This document shows positions 18,048 to 27,557 of a stretch of 56,993 nucleotides of DNA, piece by piece. Source of the DNA: an uncultured Ruminococcus sp. (GTDB lineage Bacteria; Bacillota; Clostridia; Oscillospirales; Ruminococcaceae); the NCBI GenBank assembly GCA_947345935.1, contig CAMZZN010000011.1:1-56993 (forward strand), given 5' to 3'. The position numbers and the translations under genes were made by a program. The notes under the pieces are model-generated. The model saw only the letters and a list, made by a program, of their open reading frames with translations. It was not told the DNA's origin and searched no databases. Within the stretch, counting starts at the first letter, position 1; the number at the start of each line of letters is the position of its first letter.

Positions 18048-19943
18048 ATGAAAGGAAAGAAATCAATCAGAATGATCGCCGCATTGATGAGTGCGTCAAT
18101 GGGAATCGCAGCGGTGCCGGCGATCGCTCCGTCGGCAGTATCTGCTGAAACTGCTTCCGCTGAGGAGAAAGTTGTATTTTCAACAGACTTTGAGGACGGA
18201 GACGTTTCCATGTTCACTAACAGGGGCGATAATGATACTACGGTGCTTTCTGCATCTGATGAGGCGTCCGTAAGCGGAAGCACATCTATGCTTGCAAGCG
18301 GAAGATCAAAGGACTGGAACGGTCCGGCATTCCGTCTTGACGATAAGCTTAAGCCCTACACCGAGTATTATATCAGCGCAAAAGTCAAGGGAAGGTATTA
18401 TACAAACGCTACTTTTAGCTTCCAGTATACAAATTCCGACGGTGAAACCAAATATTCAAATCTGGTTCAGAATCTTAACGGCGGCGACTGGATGTCTGTT
18501 GAAAATGTCAAGGTAAGCTTTACTGACGAGATGACAGACGTTTATGTTTACTTTGAGGGCGGTCAGGACGATCTGTTTATTGACGATTTTGTTGTGACTG
18601 AGGCTTCGCAGGTTGAGATCGAGCAGGATATTCCCGGTCTGAAAGACGTTTTTGCAAATGATTTTAAGGTAGGAACAGCTCTTACCCCATCCGCTCTCAG
18701 TTCAAAACCTACTATGGATCTTGTTGAAAAGCATTTCAGCGGAAGCATTACTGCCGGAAATGAAATGAAGCCGGACGCTGTTCTCAATCAGGCTGCCTGC
18801 CAGTCTTACTTTGAAGAGACCGGCGACGATACTGTTCCTCAGATCTCTTTCTCCGCAGCTAAACCGCTTCTTAACTACTGTCAGAAAAACAATATTCCTG
18901 TAAGAATCCATACTCTCGTATGGCACAGTCAGACCCCGGACTGGTTTTTCAAGGAAGGGTACGCAAATGACGGCGAATGGGTGTCTAAGGAAAAGATGCT
19001 CAAGCGTATGGAGAACTATATCAAGGCGTATTTTGAAACGTTGACAGAACTTTATCCCGATATTGATTTCTATGCCTGCGATGTTGTAAACGAAGCATGG
19101 CTGGAGGACGGCAATCCACGTCAGCCCGGCGAACAGGGCAGCGGCGGATCTGCAAAGTCTGCATGGGTACAGGTTTTTGGCGATAATTCGTTTATCGAGC
19201 CTGCATTTACTTTTGCAAGAAAATATGCTCCCGATGGATGCAAACTCTATTATAACGACTATAACGAATACATGGACGGCAAGCTGAACGCCATGGTCGC
19301 TATGGCAAAGGAACTCAAGGAAAAAGGTCTTATCGACGGTATCGGTATGCAGTCTCATCTTGACGCACGCCAGAGTCTTGACGCTGCATTCCCATCTGTA
19401 TCAATGTATAATAAGGCTCTTGATAAATATTGCGAGCTTGGTCTTGATATTCAGGTTACAGAGCTTGACGCTACAACTCCTGAGAATCCCACGGAAGCAG
19501 ACTTCAAAGTTCAGGCTGACTACTACAAAGGTATCTGGGACGCCATTTACGCGCATAAAGACAACATTTCCGCAGTAGTCGTATGGGGCGTTACGGACGA
19601 CGGAAGCTGGAGAGCAAAAAAGTATCCGCTTCTCTTTGACGCCGATTACAAGGCAAAACCTGCATTCTATTCTATCGTAGACGGCAGGGAAGTTCCGGTT
19701 CCCGCAGTAAAATACGGCGACGCTGACTGTGACGGTGAAATTCTTCTGAACGACGCAATTCTTATCATGCAGGCTGTCGGAAATCCCGACGCTTACGGCA
19801 TAAACGGCTTTGAGAAAACACATATTACTGAACAGGGCAGTATCAATGGTGACGTTGCCAATACCGGCGACGGACTTACAAACGCAGACGCTCTGGCAAT
19901 TCAGAAGTATCTTCTTAATCTTATTGACAAACTGCCTGAGTAA
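18048..19943 (+). CDS. Secreted CBM22-GH10 endo-1,4-beta-xylanase with dockerin
   Basis: 631 aa from the ATG at 18048 (GGGAGGAATTTAACA upstream); a longer frame from 18012 begins right at the expected transcription start and is rejected. A signal peptide (about 1-35) precedes a CBM22-like beta-sandwich (about 40-185; DFEDGDVSMFTNRGD, then YISAKVKG and DLFIDDFVV). The GH10 barrel spans about 205-545, with WHSQTPDWF, acid/base E349 in DVVNEAW and nucleophile E472 in VTELDA. The dockerin (about 556-630) starts GDADCDGEILLND and ends with LTNADALAIQKYLL. The enzyme should cut xylan backbone while held in the cellulosome. It shares its dockerin class, and near-identical dockerin DNA, with GH9-A. 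Confidence 0.97.
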   Translation: MKGKKSIRMIAALMSASMGIAAVPAIAPSAVSAETASAEEKVVFSTDFEDGDVSMFTNRGDNDTTVLSASDEASVSGSTSMLASGRSKDWNGPAFRLDDKLKPYTEYYISAKVKGRYYTNATFSFQYTNSDGETKYSNLVQNLNGGDWMSVENVKVSFTDEMTDVYVYFEGGQDDLFIDDFVVTEASQVEIEQDIPGLKDVFANDFKVGTALTPSALSSKPTMDLVEKHFSGSITAGNEMKPDAVLNQAACQSYFEETGDDTVPQISFSAAKPLLNYCQKNNIPVRIHTLVWHSQTPDWFFKEGYANDGEWVSKEKMLKRMENYIKAYFETLTELYPDIDFYACDVVNEAWLEDGNPRQPGEQGSGGSAKSAWVQVFGDNSFIEPAFTFARKYAPDGCKLYYNDYNEYMDGKLNAMVAMAKELKEKGLIDGIGMQSHLDARQSLDAAFPSVSMYNKALDKYCELGLDIQVTELDATTPENPTEADFKVQADYYKGIWDAIYAHKDNISAVVVWGVTDDGSWRAKKYPLLFDADYKAKPAFYSIVDGREVPVPAVKYGDADCDGEILLNDAILIMQAVGNPDAYGINGFEKTHITEQGSINGDVANTGDGLTNADALAIQKYLLNLIDKLPE

Positions 19944-19952
19944 ATAAATCAA

Positions 19953-19983
19953 AAACCGGAGTTTTTATGCTCCGGTTTTTTAG
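19953..19983 (+). terminator. Terminator of the xylanase gene
   Basis: AAACCGGAG (19953-19961) pairs with CTCCGGTTT (19970-19978), then a T run. Confidence 0.9.
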
Positions 19984-20020
19984 TATAAATAATGGGCTTA
20001 CAAAGGGTGACTCCCCATTA

Positions 20021-20049
20021 TTGACTTTTTCTGTCGGATGTTGTATAAT
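20021..20049 (+). promoter_or_regulatory. Promoter of the solute-binding lipoprotein gene
   Basis: TTGACT (20021-20026), 17-nt spacer, TATAAT (20044-20049). Confidence 0.87.
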
Positions 20050-20078
20050 AAATTCCGAAAGGAAAGGAGCCTTATCAC

Positions 20079-21482
20079 ATGAATAAAATAAAAAGATTTC
20101 TTGCAGGAACAGCGGCATTGACTGTTGTTATGTCTGCGGCTGTTTCATGCAGCAAAAAAAAATCAAGCGATACAAAAGAGTCCGAATCCTCATCCCATAT
20201 TCAGCCGACTGAACCGGCAACGGAAGATCCGGACAAAATGACTATTACCTGGCTCGGCGATTTTGATCTGAATCCGGACCCCGGCGAACCACGTTCAACG
20301 GCGCTCGCTCTCTTTGAAGATCAGTACGGCGGAAAGATCAATTATATAAGAAGCACACCCGGCGAAAATCTGTCGATACTTGATTCCATGATCGCTGCCG
20401 GAGAGGAAGTCGATATTTTCCCCTATTATCCTGAATATTTTCCTCAGGGCGTTATAAAGGATCGCTTTGAACCTCTTGATCCTTACTTCGATACCCTTGA
20501 ATTCGACTCTGATCTCTGGAGCGGTATTAGTTCGGTTACGGAGGCTTTTGCTTATAAGGATCAGCACTACGTCGTTCCCTATTCCATGAGTGATCCGCTG
20601 GTTCTTACCTACAGCCGGAAGATCATGGCTGACAATGGATTTGAAGATCCGTACAAGCTGTATACCGAGGGAAAATGGGACTGGGATAACTTTATGGCGA
20701 TGATGGAAAAGTTTGTTTCCGAGCCTGCCCCCGACTGGACGCCGAAGTACGGTATCGGCGGCAGCTTTGGCAAGGGAGTTATTCCCTCCGCCGGAAAAAC
20801 TGTCGTGAGCTGTGAAAACGGCGGTCTTGTCAATAATATCATGTCTCCGGAAATACAAAAAGCGCAGGAATTCATGAACGACATTTCAGCCAAGAATTTA
20901 TACAGACGGGATATTATAAGCTGCTATCCGACCAACGGATGTACTCTTTTTCTTGCCGATAACGGCTGGTCGCTCGGACAGTCCAACGCTTCAAATCCTG
21001 ATAAGGATATAATGATTGTTCCGTTCCCGAAATCAAAGGAAAATCCGTCCTATTATTTCAGCGGCAGCTATAATGCACGTATGCTGGTGAAAAACTCCCG
21101 TAAAGGCGAAGCCGTGGCGACTTATATCAAGTGCGAACGTCTGGCGGCGAGCGATCCTAAATGTCTTGAATCTGCAAAAAATCAGGCTCTACAAGAGGTA
21201 AAGACGGCGTCCGGAATTGTCAGAAGTTCCATGACTGAAGAACAGTACAACGCTTTGACGAGCTTTTGTGATCCGGCGAAATTTATACCGGAAGTTGAAT
21301 TTGGCTATGGTCTGGGCGACGGAATGAATACTATGGGCGATTACACTTATGAGACAAGGGGCGTTATGAATAACCTTGAAATGAAGATGCTGGAGGTCAA
21401 TCCGGAGGACTTTAAGTGGGAGGATATGCGTGACGGCTGCAAAGCGGTCATTGAAAAGGCTCTGGCAGAATATAATAAATAG
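20079..21482 (+). CDS. Extracellular solute-binding lipoprotein (family 1, sugar-type)
   Basis: 467 aa. Lipobox AAVSC puts the lipidated cysteine at residue 24; then comes a Lys/Ser/Glu tether and a periplasmic-binding-protein fold starting KMTITWLGDFDLNP. Sequences such as YVVPYSMSDPLVLTYSRKIMADNG and WDWDNFMAMMEKF are typical of carbohydrate ABC-transporter binding proteins of the family that includes MalE-like proteins. No permease or ATPase gene is adjacent, so it is an orphan that may use a distant transporter. It follows the xylanase gene but has its own promoter; a xylo-oligosaccharide ligand is possible but unsupported. Confidence 0.88.
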   Translation: MNKIKRFLAGTAALTVVMSAAVSCSKKKSSDTKESESSSHIQPTEPATEDPDKMTITWLGDFDLNPDPGEPRSTALALFEDQYGGKINYIRSTPGENLSILDSMIAAGEEVDIFPYYPEYFPQGVIKDRFEPLDPYFDTLEFDSDLWSGISSVTEAFAYKDQHYVVPYSMSDPLVLTYSRKIMADNGFEDPYKLYTEGKWDWDNFMAMMEKFVSEPAPDWTPKYGIGGSFGKGVIPSAGKTVVSCENGGLVNNIMSPEIQKAQEFMNDISAKNLYRRDIISCYPTNGCTLFLADNGWSLGQSNASNPDKDIMIVPFPKSKENPSYYFSGSYNARMLVKNSRKGEAVATYIKCERLAASDPKCLESAKNQALQEVKTASGIVRSSMTEEQYNALTSFCDPAKFIPEVEFGYGLGDGMNTMGDYTYETRGVMNNLEMKMLEVNPEDFKWEDMRDGCKAVIEKALAEYNK

Positions 21483-21493
21483 GAAGCGGTTTA

Positions 21494-22450
21494 GTGTTTG
21501 TAAAAAATCTTGTTTTCAGTCTGAACGCAACAGTTCCGGTATTTTTAATGATGGTTTTTGGTTGGTTTGCAAAGAAAACCGGACTTCTCGACGACCACAC
21601 GACAGCAAAACTCAATAAATTTGTGTTCAGGACGCTGCTTCCGGCGCTGTTGTTTATGGATCTGTCAACTGCGGATTTCCGGAAGGTCTGGGACGGCAGA
21701 TTCGTGCTTTTCTGTGTATCCGTCACTCTCCTCAGCGTAGGGATAGCTCTGTGCTATTCGTTTCTGCACAAGGATAAAGCGGAAAGGGGAGAGATAATCC
21801 AGGCGTCTTACCGGAGCAGTGCGGCGATACTTGGCATAGCATTTGTAAAGAATATCTACGGTGAAGCAACTATGGCTGCACTTATGATAGTGGGAACTGT
21901 GCCGATCTACAATATAATTGCCGTTATCGTTCTGTCTCTAACATCTCCCGGAACAGACAGCGGCAGAAGCGGCAGGGAGCTTGCCGTCAGCACGGTAAAG
22001 GGGATAGTGACGAATCCTATCATATTGGGAATATTGGCAGGAATTCTGTGGTCGCTGTCAGGGATCTCGCAGCCGGTCATTATGGCAAAGTCGATATCGT
22101 ATTTGGGAAATATGGCGACGCCGTTGTCGCTGATCGCACTGGGAGCCTCGTTCAAGGTAAGCGAGACGAAAGGCAAGGCGGCAGTAACGGCAGGTATTGT
22201 TTTTATCAAGCTGGCGCTGTTCTGCGGGCTTTTTCTTCCGGCAGCGATATATTTTGGATTCCGGGGAGAGAAGCTTATCGCCATTCTGGTTATGCTTGGA
22301 AGCGCAACGACCGGAAGCTGTTTTGTAATGGCGAAGAATTTCGGGCATAGGGGCGCAATAACGGCGTTTGCAGTAATGCTGACGACATTATGCAGCGCAT
22401 TCACACTGACGACATGGCTGTTCGTTCTGAAAACATTAAAGTTCATATAA
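21494..22450 (+). CDS. AEC-family (auxin efflux carrier-like) membrane transporter
   Basis: 318 aa with about ten hydrophobic helices. The GTG start at 21494 is supported by AGGA at 21481-21484. The N-terminal VFLMMVFGWFAKKTGLLDD and the mid-protein P-rich MATPLSLIALGASF are typical of AEC/malate permease-type carriers. Such proteins move organic acids or related metabolites by secondary transport; the substrate is unknown. It lies 11 nt after the solute-binding gene and is probably co-transcribed with it. Confidence 0.88.
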   Translation: MFVKNLVFSLNATVPVFLMMVFGWFAKKTGLLDDHTTAKLNKFVFRTLLPALLFMDLSTADFRKVWDGRFVLFCVSVTLLSVGIALCYSFLHKDKAERGEIIQASYRSSAAILGIAFVKNIYGEATMAALMIVGTVPIYNIIAVIVLSLTSPGTDSGRSGRELAVSTVKGIVTNPIILGILAGILWSLSGISQPVIMAKSISYLGNMATPLSLIALGASFKVSETKGKAAVTAGIVFIKLALFCGLFLPAAIYFGFRGEKLIAILVMLGSATTGSCFVMAKNFGHRGAITAFAVMLTTLCSAFTLTTWLFVLKTLKFI

Positions 22451-22454
22451 TAAT

Positions 22455-22500
22455 GCTCCGTCAACTAAAGCATAATAACGCTTTAGTTGACGGAGCAAAA
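22455..22500. terminator. Strong bidirectional terminator
   Basis: A perfect 17-bp stem, 22455-22471 against 22480-22496, with an 8-nt loop and A/T tracts outside. It separates the convergent AEC and pot genes. Confidence 0.92.
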
Positions 22501-22522
22501 ATAATTCAGAGAGAAATTTTAC

Positions 22523-23776
22523 TCAAAAAATATCTTTCTTTCGTTTGATATGCCGTCTTATAAGAACAAACGCCATTATCAGGATGCAGGATATCAGGAA
22601 AATCGGTACGAACCACTTATTCGCTGTCTCCGATTTCATTTCAGTCCATAACTGGCTCATTGTCTCGTTTGCGTCGTCGGATAAATTGACAAAAACGTCT
22701 GTCTTTTCTGCAACAAATTCGCTGTCCGGATATGAAACGGTATTATTCCGCACCTCATCGTCCAGCATTTCAAATGCGGCGCTGTGAGGCGTTGAATAAC
22801 AGATATAATCAATGTTTGCATAGGCTATATCCGGTTCGCACATAAAGTTTATGTACATTTCTGCCGCCTCTTTCTGCTTGGCAGACGCTGGTATACACAT
22901 CGCATCCACAAAAAGATTAGTACCGCTTTTCGGCACTGCAAAATCAAGATCTTCATTGTCCTCCAGTATCGTCAGCGCATCTCCGGCATAATAAGGAGCA
23001 AGTAGGGCTTCTCCGGCAGCCATTTTGTCGAAAACCTCGTCCATTACGTACGCCTGAACAATATCTTTTTGTTCCTTGAGCTTGTCAGCCGCCGCCTTTA
23101 ATTCTGCCGGATCTTCGGTATTCAGAGAATATCCCAGCATAATCTCCGCAATGGCGAAGGCGTCACGGGGATTGTCAAACATGAGGATCTGATCTTTATA
23201 CTTCTCGTTCCAGAGGATATCCCAGTCGATCTCTTCCTTGGGAGTATCAATTTCCTCCGCATTATAGATTATACCCACAGTCCCCCAGGTATACGGCACG
23301 GAATAGGCGTTTTCCGGGTCGTAGGCAAGATCACGGTAATTGTCCATGATATACCTGTAGTTGGGGATATTTTCCATGTCGAGAGGCTGAATGAGCTTTT
23401 CTTTTATCATCTTGCTTATCATGTAATCCGACGGGATAACGACGTCGTATGACGCTCCGCCGCCTTTCAGCTTGGCGTAAAGCTCTTCGTTAGTGGCATA
23501 GTTGGTATAGTTGACTTTTATGCCCGTAAGCTTCTCGAATTCGGCGTTTACGTCAATGGTGCCCTCGTCTGCGCCATCGGAGATATACTCGCCCCAGTTA
23601 TAGACGTTTATAGATATGCCGTCGTTCCGGAAGCGTTTATAGTAGCTTTTGTCCTCGATAGTGAGCGTCTGTGCAGAATCATCGCTGCTTTCCTCTGCGT
23701 CTTTTCCCGAAGAACAGCCGGCAGTCATGGAAAGCGACATCAGAACGGCTGCAAGCAGTGCAAACTTTTTTTTCAT
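22523..23776 (-). CDS. potD: Spermidine/putrescine-binding lipoprotein with extra C-terminal membrane anchor
   Basis: 417 aa. Lipobox TAGC gives C21. The binding domain is of the PotD type: ISINVYNWGEYISDG near residue 54, VVIPSDYMISKM, and YSVPYTWGTVGIIYN. After it comes an unusual C-terminal hydrophobic helix (about 388-407) followed by RRHIKRKK, so the protein seems both lipidated and membrane-anchored. The start codon overlaps the potC stop by 1 nt. It is the last gene of potABCD. Confidence 0.95.
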   Translation of the reverse strand: MKKKFALLAAVLMSLSMTAGCSSGKDAEESSDDSAQTLTIEDKSYYKRFRNDGISINVYNWGEYISDGADEGTIDVNAEFEKLTGIKVNYTNYATNEELYAKLKGGGASYDVVIPSDYMISKMIKEKLIQPLDMENIPNYRYIMDNYRDLAYDPENAYSVPYTWGTVGIIYNAEEIDTPKEEIDWDILWNEKYKDQILMFDNPRDAFAIAEIMLGYSLNTEDPAELKAAADKLKEQKDIVQAYVMDEVFDKMAAGEALLAPYYAGDALTILEDNEDLDFAVPKSGTNLFVDAMCIPASAKQKEAAEMYINFMCEPDIAYANIDYICYSTPHSAAFEMLDDEVRNNTVSYPDSEFVAEKTDVFVNLSDDANETMSQLWTEMKSETANKWFVPIFLISCILIMAFVLIRRHIKRKKDIF

Positions 23777-24579
23777 CAGCAGCCACCTCCGCTAAGACGT
23801 TTTTTTGCAGCACGGCTTTCAAGGATATTCCTGACCAGAAGCACGACGACCACAACCAGGAAGATGAGTGTGGAAAGTGCGTTGATCTCTGGGGAGACCT
23901 TTCTTCTTGTCATGGAATAAATGGTGATCGGCAATGTCTGAGAGGTCGATCCTGTGGTGAAATAGCTGATAACGAAGTCGTCAAGGGAGTATGTGAACGA
24001 CATGAGGAATCCGCTGACAACACCGGGCATGATCTCCGGCAGTACGACTTTACGGAACGCCCTGAACGGACTGCATCCGAGATCCTGCGCCGCTTCGTAG
24101 AGATGCGGATCCATCTGCCGGAACTTCGGCATGACGCTCAGGATAACGTATGGAACGTCAAAAGTTATGTGAGCGATAAGCAGTGTGACAAATCCGAATT
24201 CAAGGGTCATTCTTGCGGCGAAAAAGCTGAACAGGAGCATCAGGGAAACGCCGGTAACGATCTCAGGGTTTATAATAGGCATATTTGTGACGTTCATGAC
24301 GACGGTTCTGGGAACACGTCTCATGCTGTTTATGCCGATAGCCGCCAGAGTTCCGAGAATAGTGGAGATTATACTGGCTGCAACGGCTATTATAATGGTA
24401 TTCACAAGGGATGAAATGATTATCCGGTTATTAAACAGCCGCTTGTACCAGTCCAGGGTGAAGCCGCTGAAAACAGAACTGCTTTTTGATTCGTTGAAAG
24501 AAAATACAATCAGTACAAAAATCGGCACATACAGGAAAAGCAGTACGAGAGCAAGATAGATTTTTCCGAGTTTTTTCAA
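23776..24579 (-). CDS. potC: Spermidine/putrescine ABC transporter permease PotC
   Basis: 267 aa, about six membrane helices, of the binding-protein-dependent permease type. The EAA loop reads EAAQDLGCSPFRAFRKVVLPEIMPG. The N-terminus LVLLFLYVPIFVLIVFSFN is typical of PotC. It pairs with PotB to form the channel and ends in a 1-nt overlap with potD. Confidence 0.95.
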   Translation of the reverse strand: MKKLGKIYLALVLLFLYVPIFVLIVFSFNESKSSSVFSGFTLDWYKRLFNNRIIISSLVNTIIIAVAASIISTILGTLAAIGINSMRRVPRTVVMNVTNMPIINPEIVTGVSLMLLFSFFAARMTLEFGFVTLLIAHITFDVPYVILSVMPKFRQMDPHLYEAAQDLGCSPFRAFRKVVLPEIMPGVVSGFLMSFTYSLDDFVISYFTTGSTSQTLPITIYSMTRRKVSPEINALSTLIFLVVVVVLLVRNILESRAAKKRLSGGGC

Positions 24580-24591
24580 TGCCGCACCTCC

Positions 24592-25398
24592 TTATATAAG
24601 TACCTGATCGTCGGGATCGAACTGATTCATAACGGTCATGATAACGAGGATTATCACCATGAGAACAAGTGAAATGGCAGCTCCAAGATGAGGATTATAG
24701 GCGTTTCCGAGGAACTGCATCTCGATAAGGTCGCCTATGAGCAGATTTGATCCGCCGCCGAGCATTCGTGAAATAATAAATGTGGAGATAGCAGGAACAA
24801 ATACCATGGTTATACCGGACGTTATACCGGGCATAGTCAAGGGAACGACAACACGGAACAGGGTGGAGGCTGAACTGCATCCGAGGTCGGAGGCGGCTTC
24901 GAGCAGAGATTTGTCTATCTTCACCATGACTGAGTACAATGGCAGGATCATGAAGGGCAGATAGTTGTATACCATACCGAGCACGACTGCCCCCGATGTA
25001 TTTATCATTCTTACAGGACCGAGCCCTACGGCTCCCAGCATATTATTGATTATTCCGTTGTTGCCGAGAAGCGTCATCCAGGCGTATGTGCGGAGCAGGA
25101 AGTTCATCCACATGGGAAGCATGACGATCATAAGCATGGTTCCCTGCTTGTGTTTGTCCATTCTCGACAGGATAAACGCCACGGGATAAGCAATGACAAG
25201 GCAGATAGCCGTTGCGATGAGCGACAGCCAGATCGAGCGTACAAAGATATTTGCGTACTGCCCTACGTCAGAAACATTACGGATAGTAAAATCTCCGCCG
25301 TCAGTGGTGAAAGCAAAGTAGGCGATCATAAGCAGGGGAACGAGAATAAAGACGATCATCCACACCAGGTACGGCGCTGAAAAATATTTGAGCTTCAT
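24592..25398 (-). CDS. potB: Spermidine/putrescine ABC transporter permease PotB
   Basis: 268 aa from the ATG at 25398, which overlaps the potA stop (ATGA) and has GGAGGTGGGGGA upstream; the longer frame from 25503 lies within potA and is rejected. Six hydrophobic helices and the EAA loop [25 protein letters not shown] are visible. It is 12 nt from potC. Confidence 0.95.
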   Translation of the reverse strand: MKLKYFSAPYLVWMIVFILVPLLMIAYFAFTTDGGDFTIRNVSDVGQYANIFVRSIWLSLIATAICLVIAYPVAFILSRMDKHKQGTMLMIVMLPMWMNFLLRTYAWMTLLGNNGIINNMLGAVGLGPVRMINTSGAVVLGMVYNYLPFMILPLYSVMVKIDKSLLEAASDLGCSSASTLFRVVVPLTMPGITSGITMVFVPAISTFIISRMLGGGSNLLIGDLIEMQFLGNAYNPHLGAAISLVLMVIILVIMTVMNQFDPDDQVLI

Positions 25399-26447
25399 TC
25401 CCCCACCTCCGATGTTTTGTTCATTATGTGGATATCGTAGGGGTCGAAAGCCATACCGATCATAGATCCGGCAGGTTCGGCTTTGGTGGAGTGGATTATC
25501 CACTTGTGATCCACGCCGTCAACGATCATTTCATAGTGAACGCCCTTGAAAACAACTGATTCCACGATGCCGGTCAGCTTTGCCTTTTCAGCCGGAATGA
25601 CCTTTACATCTTCGGGACGGATGACCACGTCCACGGTTTTGCCGGGTGTGAAGCCTTTGTCAACGCATTCAAAGCGGCGTCCTGCGAATTCAACGACGCA
25701 GTCTTCCGGCATAGAACCGTTTATAATGTTGCTTTCACCGATAAAGTCCGCAACAAATGCGTTTATCGGTTCGTTGTAGATATCTGTGGGAGTTCCGATC
25801 TGCTGAATACTTCCGCTGTTCATTACAACAATGCTGTCGCTCATGGTGAGAGCTTCCTCCTGGTCGTGGGTGACGTAGACAAAGGTAAGCTCCAGTTCCT
25901 GCTGAATGCGGCGGAGCTCTATCTGCATTTCCTTGCGGAGCTTTAGGTCGAGAGCGCCCAGAGGCTCGTCCAGAAGAAGTACTTTCGGACGGTTCACCAG
26001 GGCACGTGCAATTGCGACGCGCTGCTGCTGCCCTCCTGAAAGCCTGTGTATTGACCGCTTTTCAAATCCTTTGAGATTGACAAGCTCCAGCATTTCGCCT
26101 ACACGGCTGAGTATCTCCTTTTCGGGAACGTTCTTGACACGGAGTCCGAAAGCGATATTTTCGTAAACGTTCAGATGAGGGAAAAGAGCGTAGCGCTGGA
26201 AAACGGTATTCACGTTTCTTTTGTGGGGCGGAACTCCGTTGATGCGCTGACCGTCAAATAAAACGTCTCCGGAAGTGGGTTCAAGGAAGCCGGCAATTAT
26301 ACGTAGAGTGGTCGTCTTTCCGCATCCCGATGGGCCGAGAAAGGTCACGAACTCCTTGTCCTTTATGTCAAGGCTGATATTTTTGAGGATCCTGTCGCCG
26401 TCCTCAAATTCAACGATTATATTTTTCAGGCTGATAATATTTTCCAT
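25395..26447 (-). CDS. potA: Spermidine/putrescine ABC transporter ATPase PotA
   Basis: 350 aa from the ATG at 26447 (AAAGGAT upstream); the longer frame from 26477 lacks a ribosome site. It has Walker [10 protein letters not shown], the signature [15 protein letters not shown], Walker [13 protein letters not shown] and the switch histidine in [12 protein letters not shown]-terminal TOBE-type regulatory domain follows from about residue 240. It powers polyamine import with PotBCD. Confidence 0.97.
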   Translation of the reverse strand: MENIISLKNIIVEFEDGDRILKNISLDIKDKEFVTFLGPSGCGKTTTLRIIAGFLEPTSGDVLFDGQRINGVPPHKRNVNTVFQRYALFPHLNVYENIAFGLRVKNVPEKEILSRVGEMLELVNLKGFEKRSIHRLSGGQQQRVAIARALVNRPKVLLLDEPLGALDLKLRKEMQIELRRIQQELELTFVYVTHDQEEALTMSDSIVVMNSGSIQQIGTPTDIYNEPINAFVADFIGESNIINGSMPEDCVVEFAGRRFECVDKGFTPGKTVDVVIRPEDVKVIPAEKAKLTGIVESVVFKGVHYEMIVDGVDHKWIIHSTKAEPAGSMIGMAFDPYDIHIMNKTSEVGE

Positions 26448-26498
26448 AACATCAAATCCTTTACTCTGGATTATCATACGTCAAAAGCATGACGATTT

Positions 26499-26527
26499 AT
26501 TATATCACAAAATATCGCAGAATGCAA
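26499..26527 (-). promoter_or_regulatory. Promoter of potABCD
   Basis: On the minus strand TTGCAT (26527-26522), 17-nt spacer, TATAAT (26504-26499). Confidence 0.85.
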
Positions 26528-26563
26528 TATATATCGACAAAATTATGAAATTTTTCTGAACGG

Positions 26564-26592
26564 TTGATTTTTGCGGTATGATGTGGTATAAT
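26564..26592 (+). promoter_or_regulatory. Promoter of rsmE
   Basis: TTGATT (26564-26569), 17-nt spacer, TATAAT (26587-26592); divergent from the pot promoter. Confidence 0.83.
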
Positions 26593-26661
26593 TGTGAAAA
26601 ATGTATAGCTTTAAACGGAAACAGAGCTATGAAACTGGATAAGTAAAGAAACGGAGGACAT

Positions 26662-27384
26662 ATGCCAAGATTTTTTACAGATGAAATAAACGAGAACAAT
26701 CTCTGTCTGACCGGAGATAACGCACATCATGTGGGATTTTCGTTGCGGATGAAGCCCGGCGAGAAGCTGACGCTGTGTTCCGGCGGCATCGATTACGACT
26801 GTACTGTCAGCGGAATTACCGGAGATTCCGTATATCTTGAACTTGATGAAAAGCATCCTTGTCTGGCTGAACCGGACATTGAAGTCACGCTTTTTCAGGC
26901 TGTGCCCAAAATGGATAAACTGGAATTTATTATACAGAAGAGCGTGGAACTGGGGGTATCGAGAGTGGTTCCCGTGCTTACCAGACGCTGCATATCACGT
27001 CCGGACAGCCGTGATTTTGAAAAAAAATTGAAAAGATTGCGGAAAATCTCCGAGGAGGCGGCAAAGCAGTCCGGCAGAGGAAAAATTCCGGAAATAACGC
27101 CGATCGTTTCATATAAAGATTCTCTTGAAATTATGAGCCGTCTTGATAAAACGATCATGCTCTATGAGGCTGAGGGCGGAAAGCCGTTCGGAGAAGTGGA
27201 ACTTGCCGGTATAAAAAATGTCGGGGTGGTTGTCGGAAGCGAAGGCGGCTTCGATGCCGAAGAAGTCAGAGAGGCGGTAAGCGCCGGAATAGAGTGCGTC
27301 TGGCTCGGAAAAAGGATACTTCGTTGTGAAACTGCACCAATAACCGCCCTCTCAATTTTGATGTTTTTAACAAATAATATGTAA
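26662..27384 (+). CDS. rsmE: 16S rRNA m3U1498 methyltransferase
   Basis: 240 aa. It has an N-terminal PUA-like part (DNAHHVGFSLRMKPGEKLTL) and a C-terminal SPOUT knot with VVVGSEGGFDAEEVREA, LGKRILRCETAPITAL. This enzyme methylates U1498 of 16S rRNA in the decoding region. AACGGAGGACAT precedes the ATG. In many Firmicutes it follows prmA; here it stands alone. Confidence 0.96.
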   Translation: MPRFFTDEINENNLCLTGDNAHHVGFSLRMKPGEKLTLCSGGIDYDCTVSGITGDSVYLELDEKHPCLAEPDIEVTLFQAVPKMDKLEFIIQKSVELGVSRVVPVLTRRCISRPDSRDFEKKLKRLRKISEEAAKQSGRGKIPEITPIVSYKDSLEIMSRLDKTIMLYEAEGGKPFGEVELAGIKNVGVVVGSEGGFDAEEVREAVSAGIECVWLGKRILRCETAPITALSILMFLTNNM

Positions 27385-27388
27385 AAGG

Positions 27389-27417
27389 TTGAAATTTCAA
27401 AAAGAGTATGATATAAT
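27389..27417 (+). promoter_or_regulatory. Promoter of the acidic membrane peptide gene
   Basis: TTGAAA (27389-27394), 17-nt spacer, TATAAT (27412-27417). Its -35 lies right after the rsmE stop. Confidence 0.85.
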
Positions 27418-27451
27418 ATATATTGAGCATTATTTATGCTCTGGAAACATT

Positions 27452-27538
27452 TTTCAGGCATCGCCGCATCATACACGGCAGTCTGAAATTTATCGTGATC
27501 CGGTCGCAAGGGGGTTCGGTAAAAAATTATTTCTTGCG
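27452..27538 (+). promoter_or_regulatory. Possible structured leader of the acidic membrane peptide
   Basis: The roughly 130-nt leader can form TTTCAG (27452-27457)/CTGAAA (27483-27488) and CGCAAG (27505-27510)/CTTGCG (27533-27538). The second stem ends 8-12 nt before the ribosome site, so it could influence translation. No known riboswitch was recognised. Confidence 0.4.
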
Positions 27539-27557
27539 GAGAAAAGAGGAAAAACAA

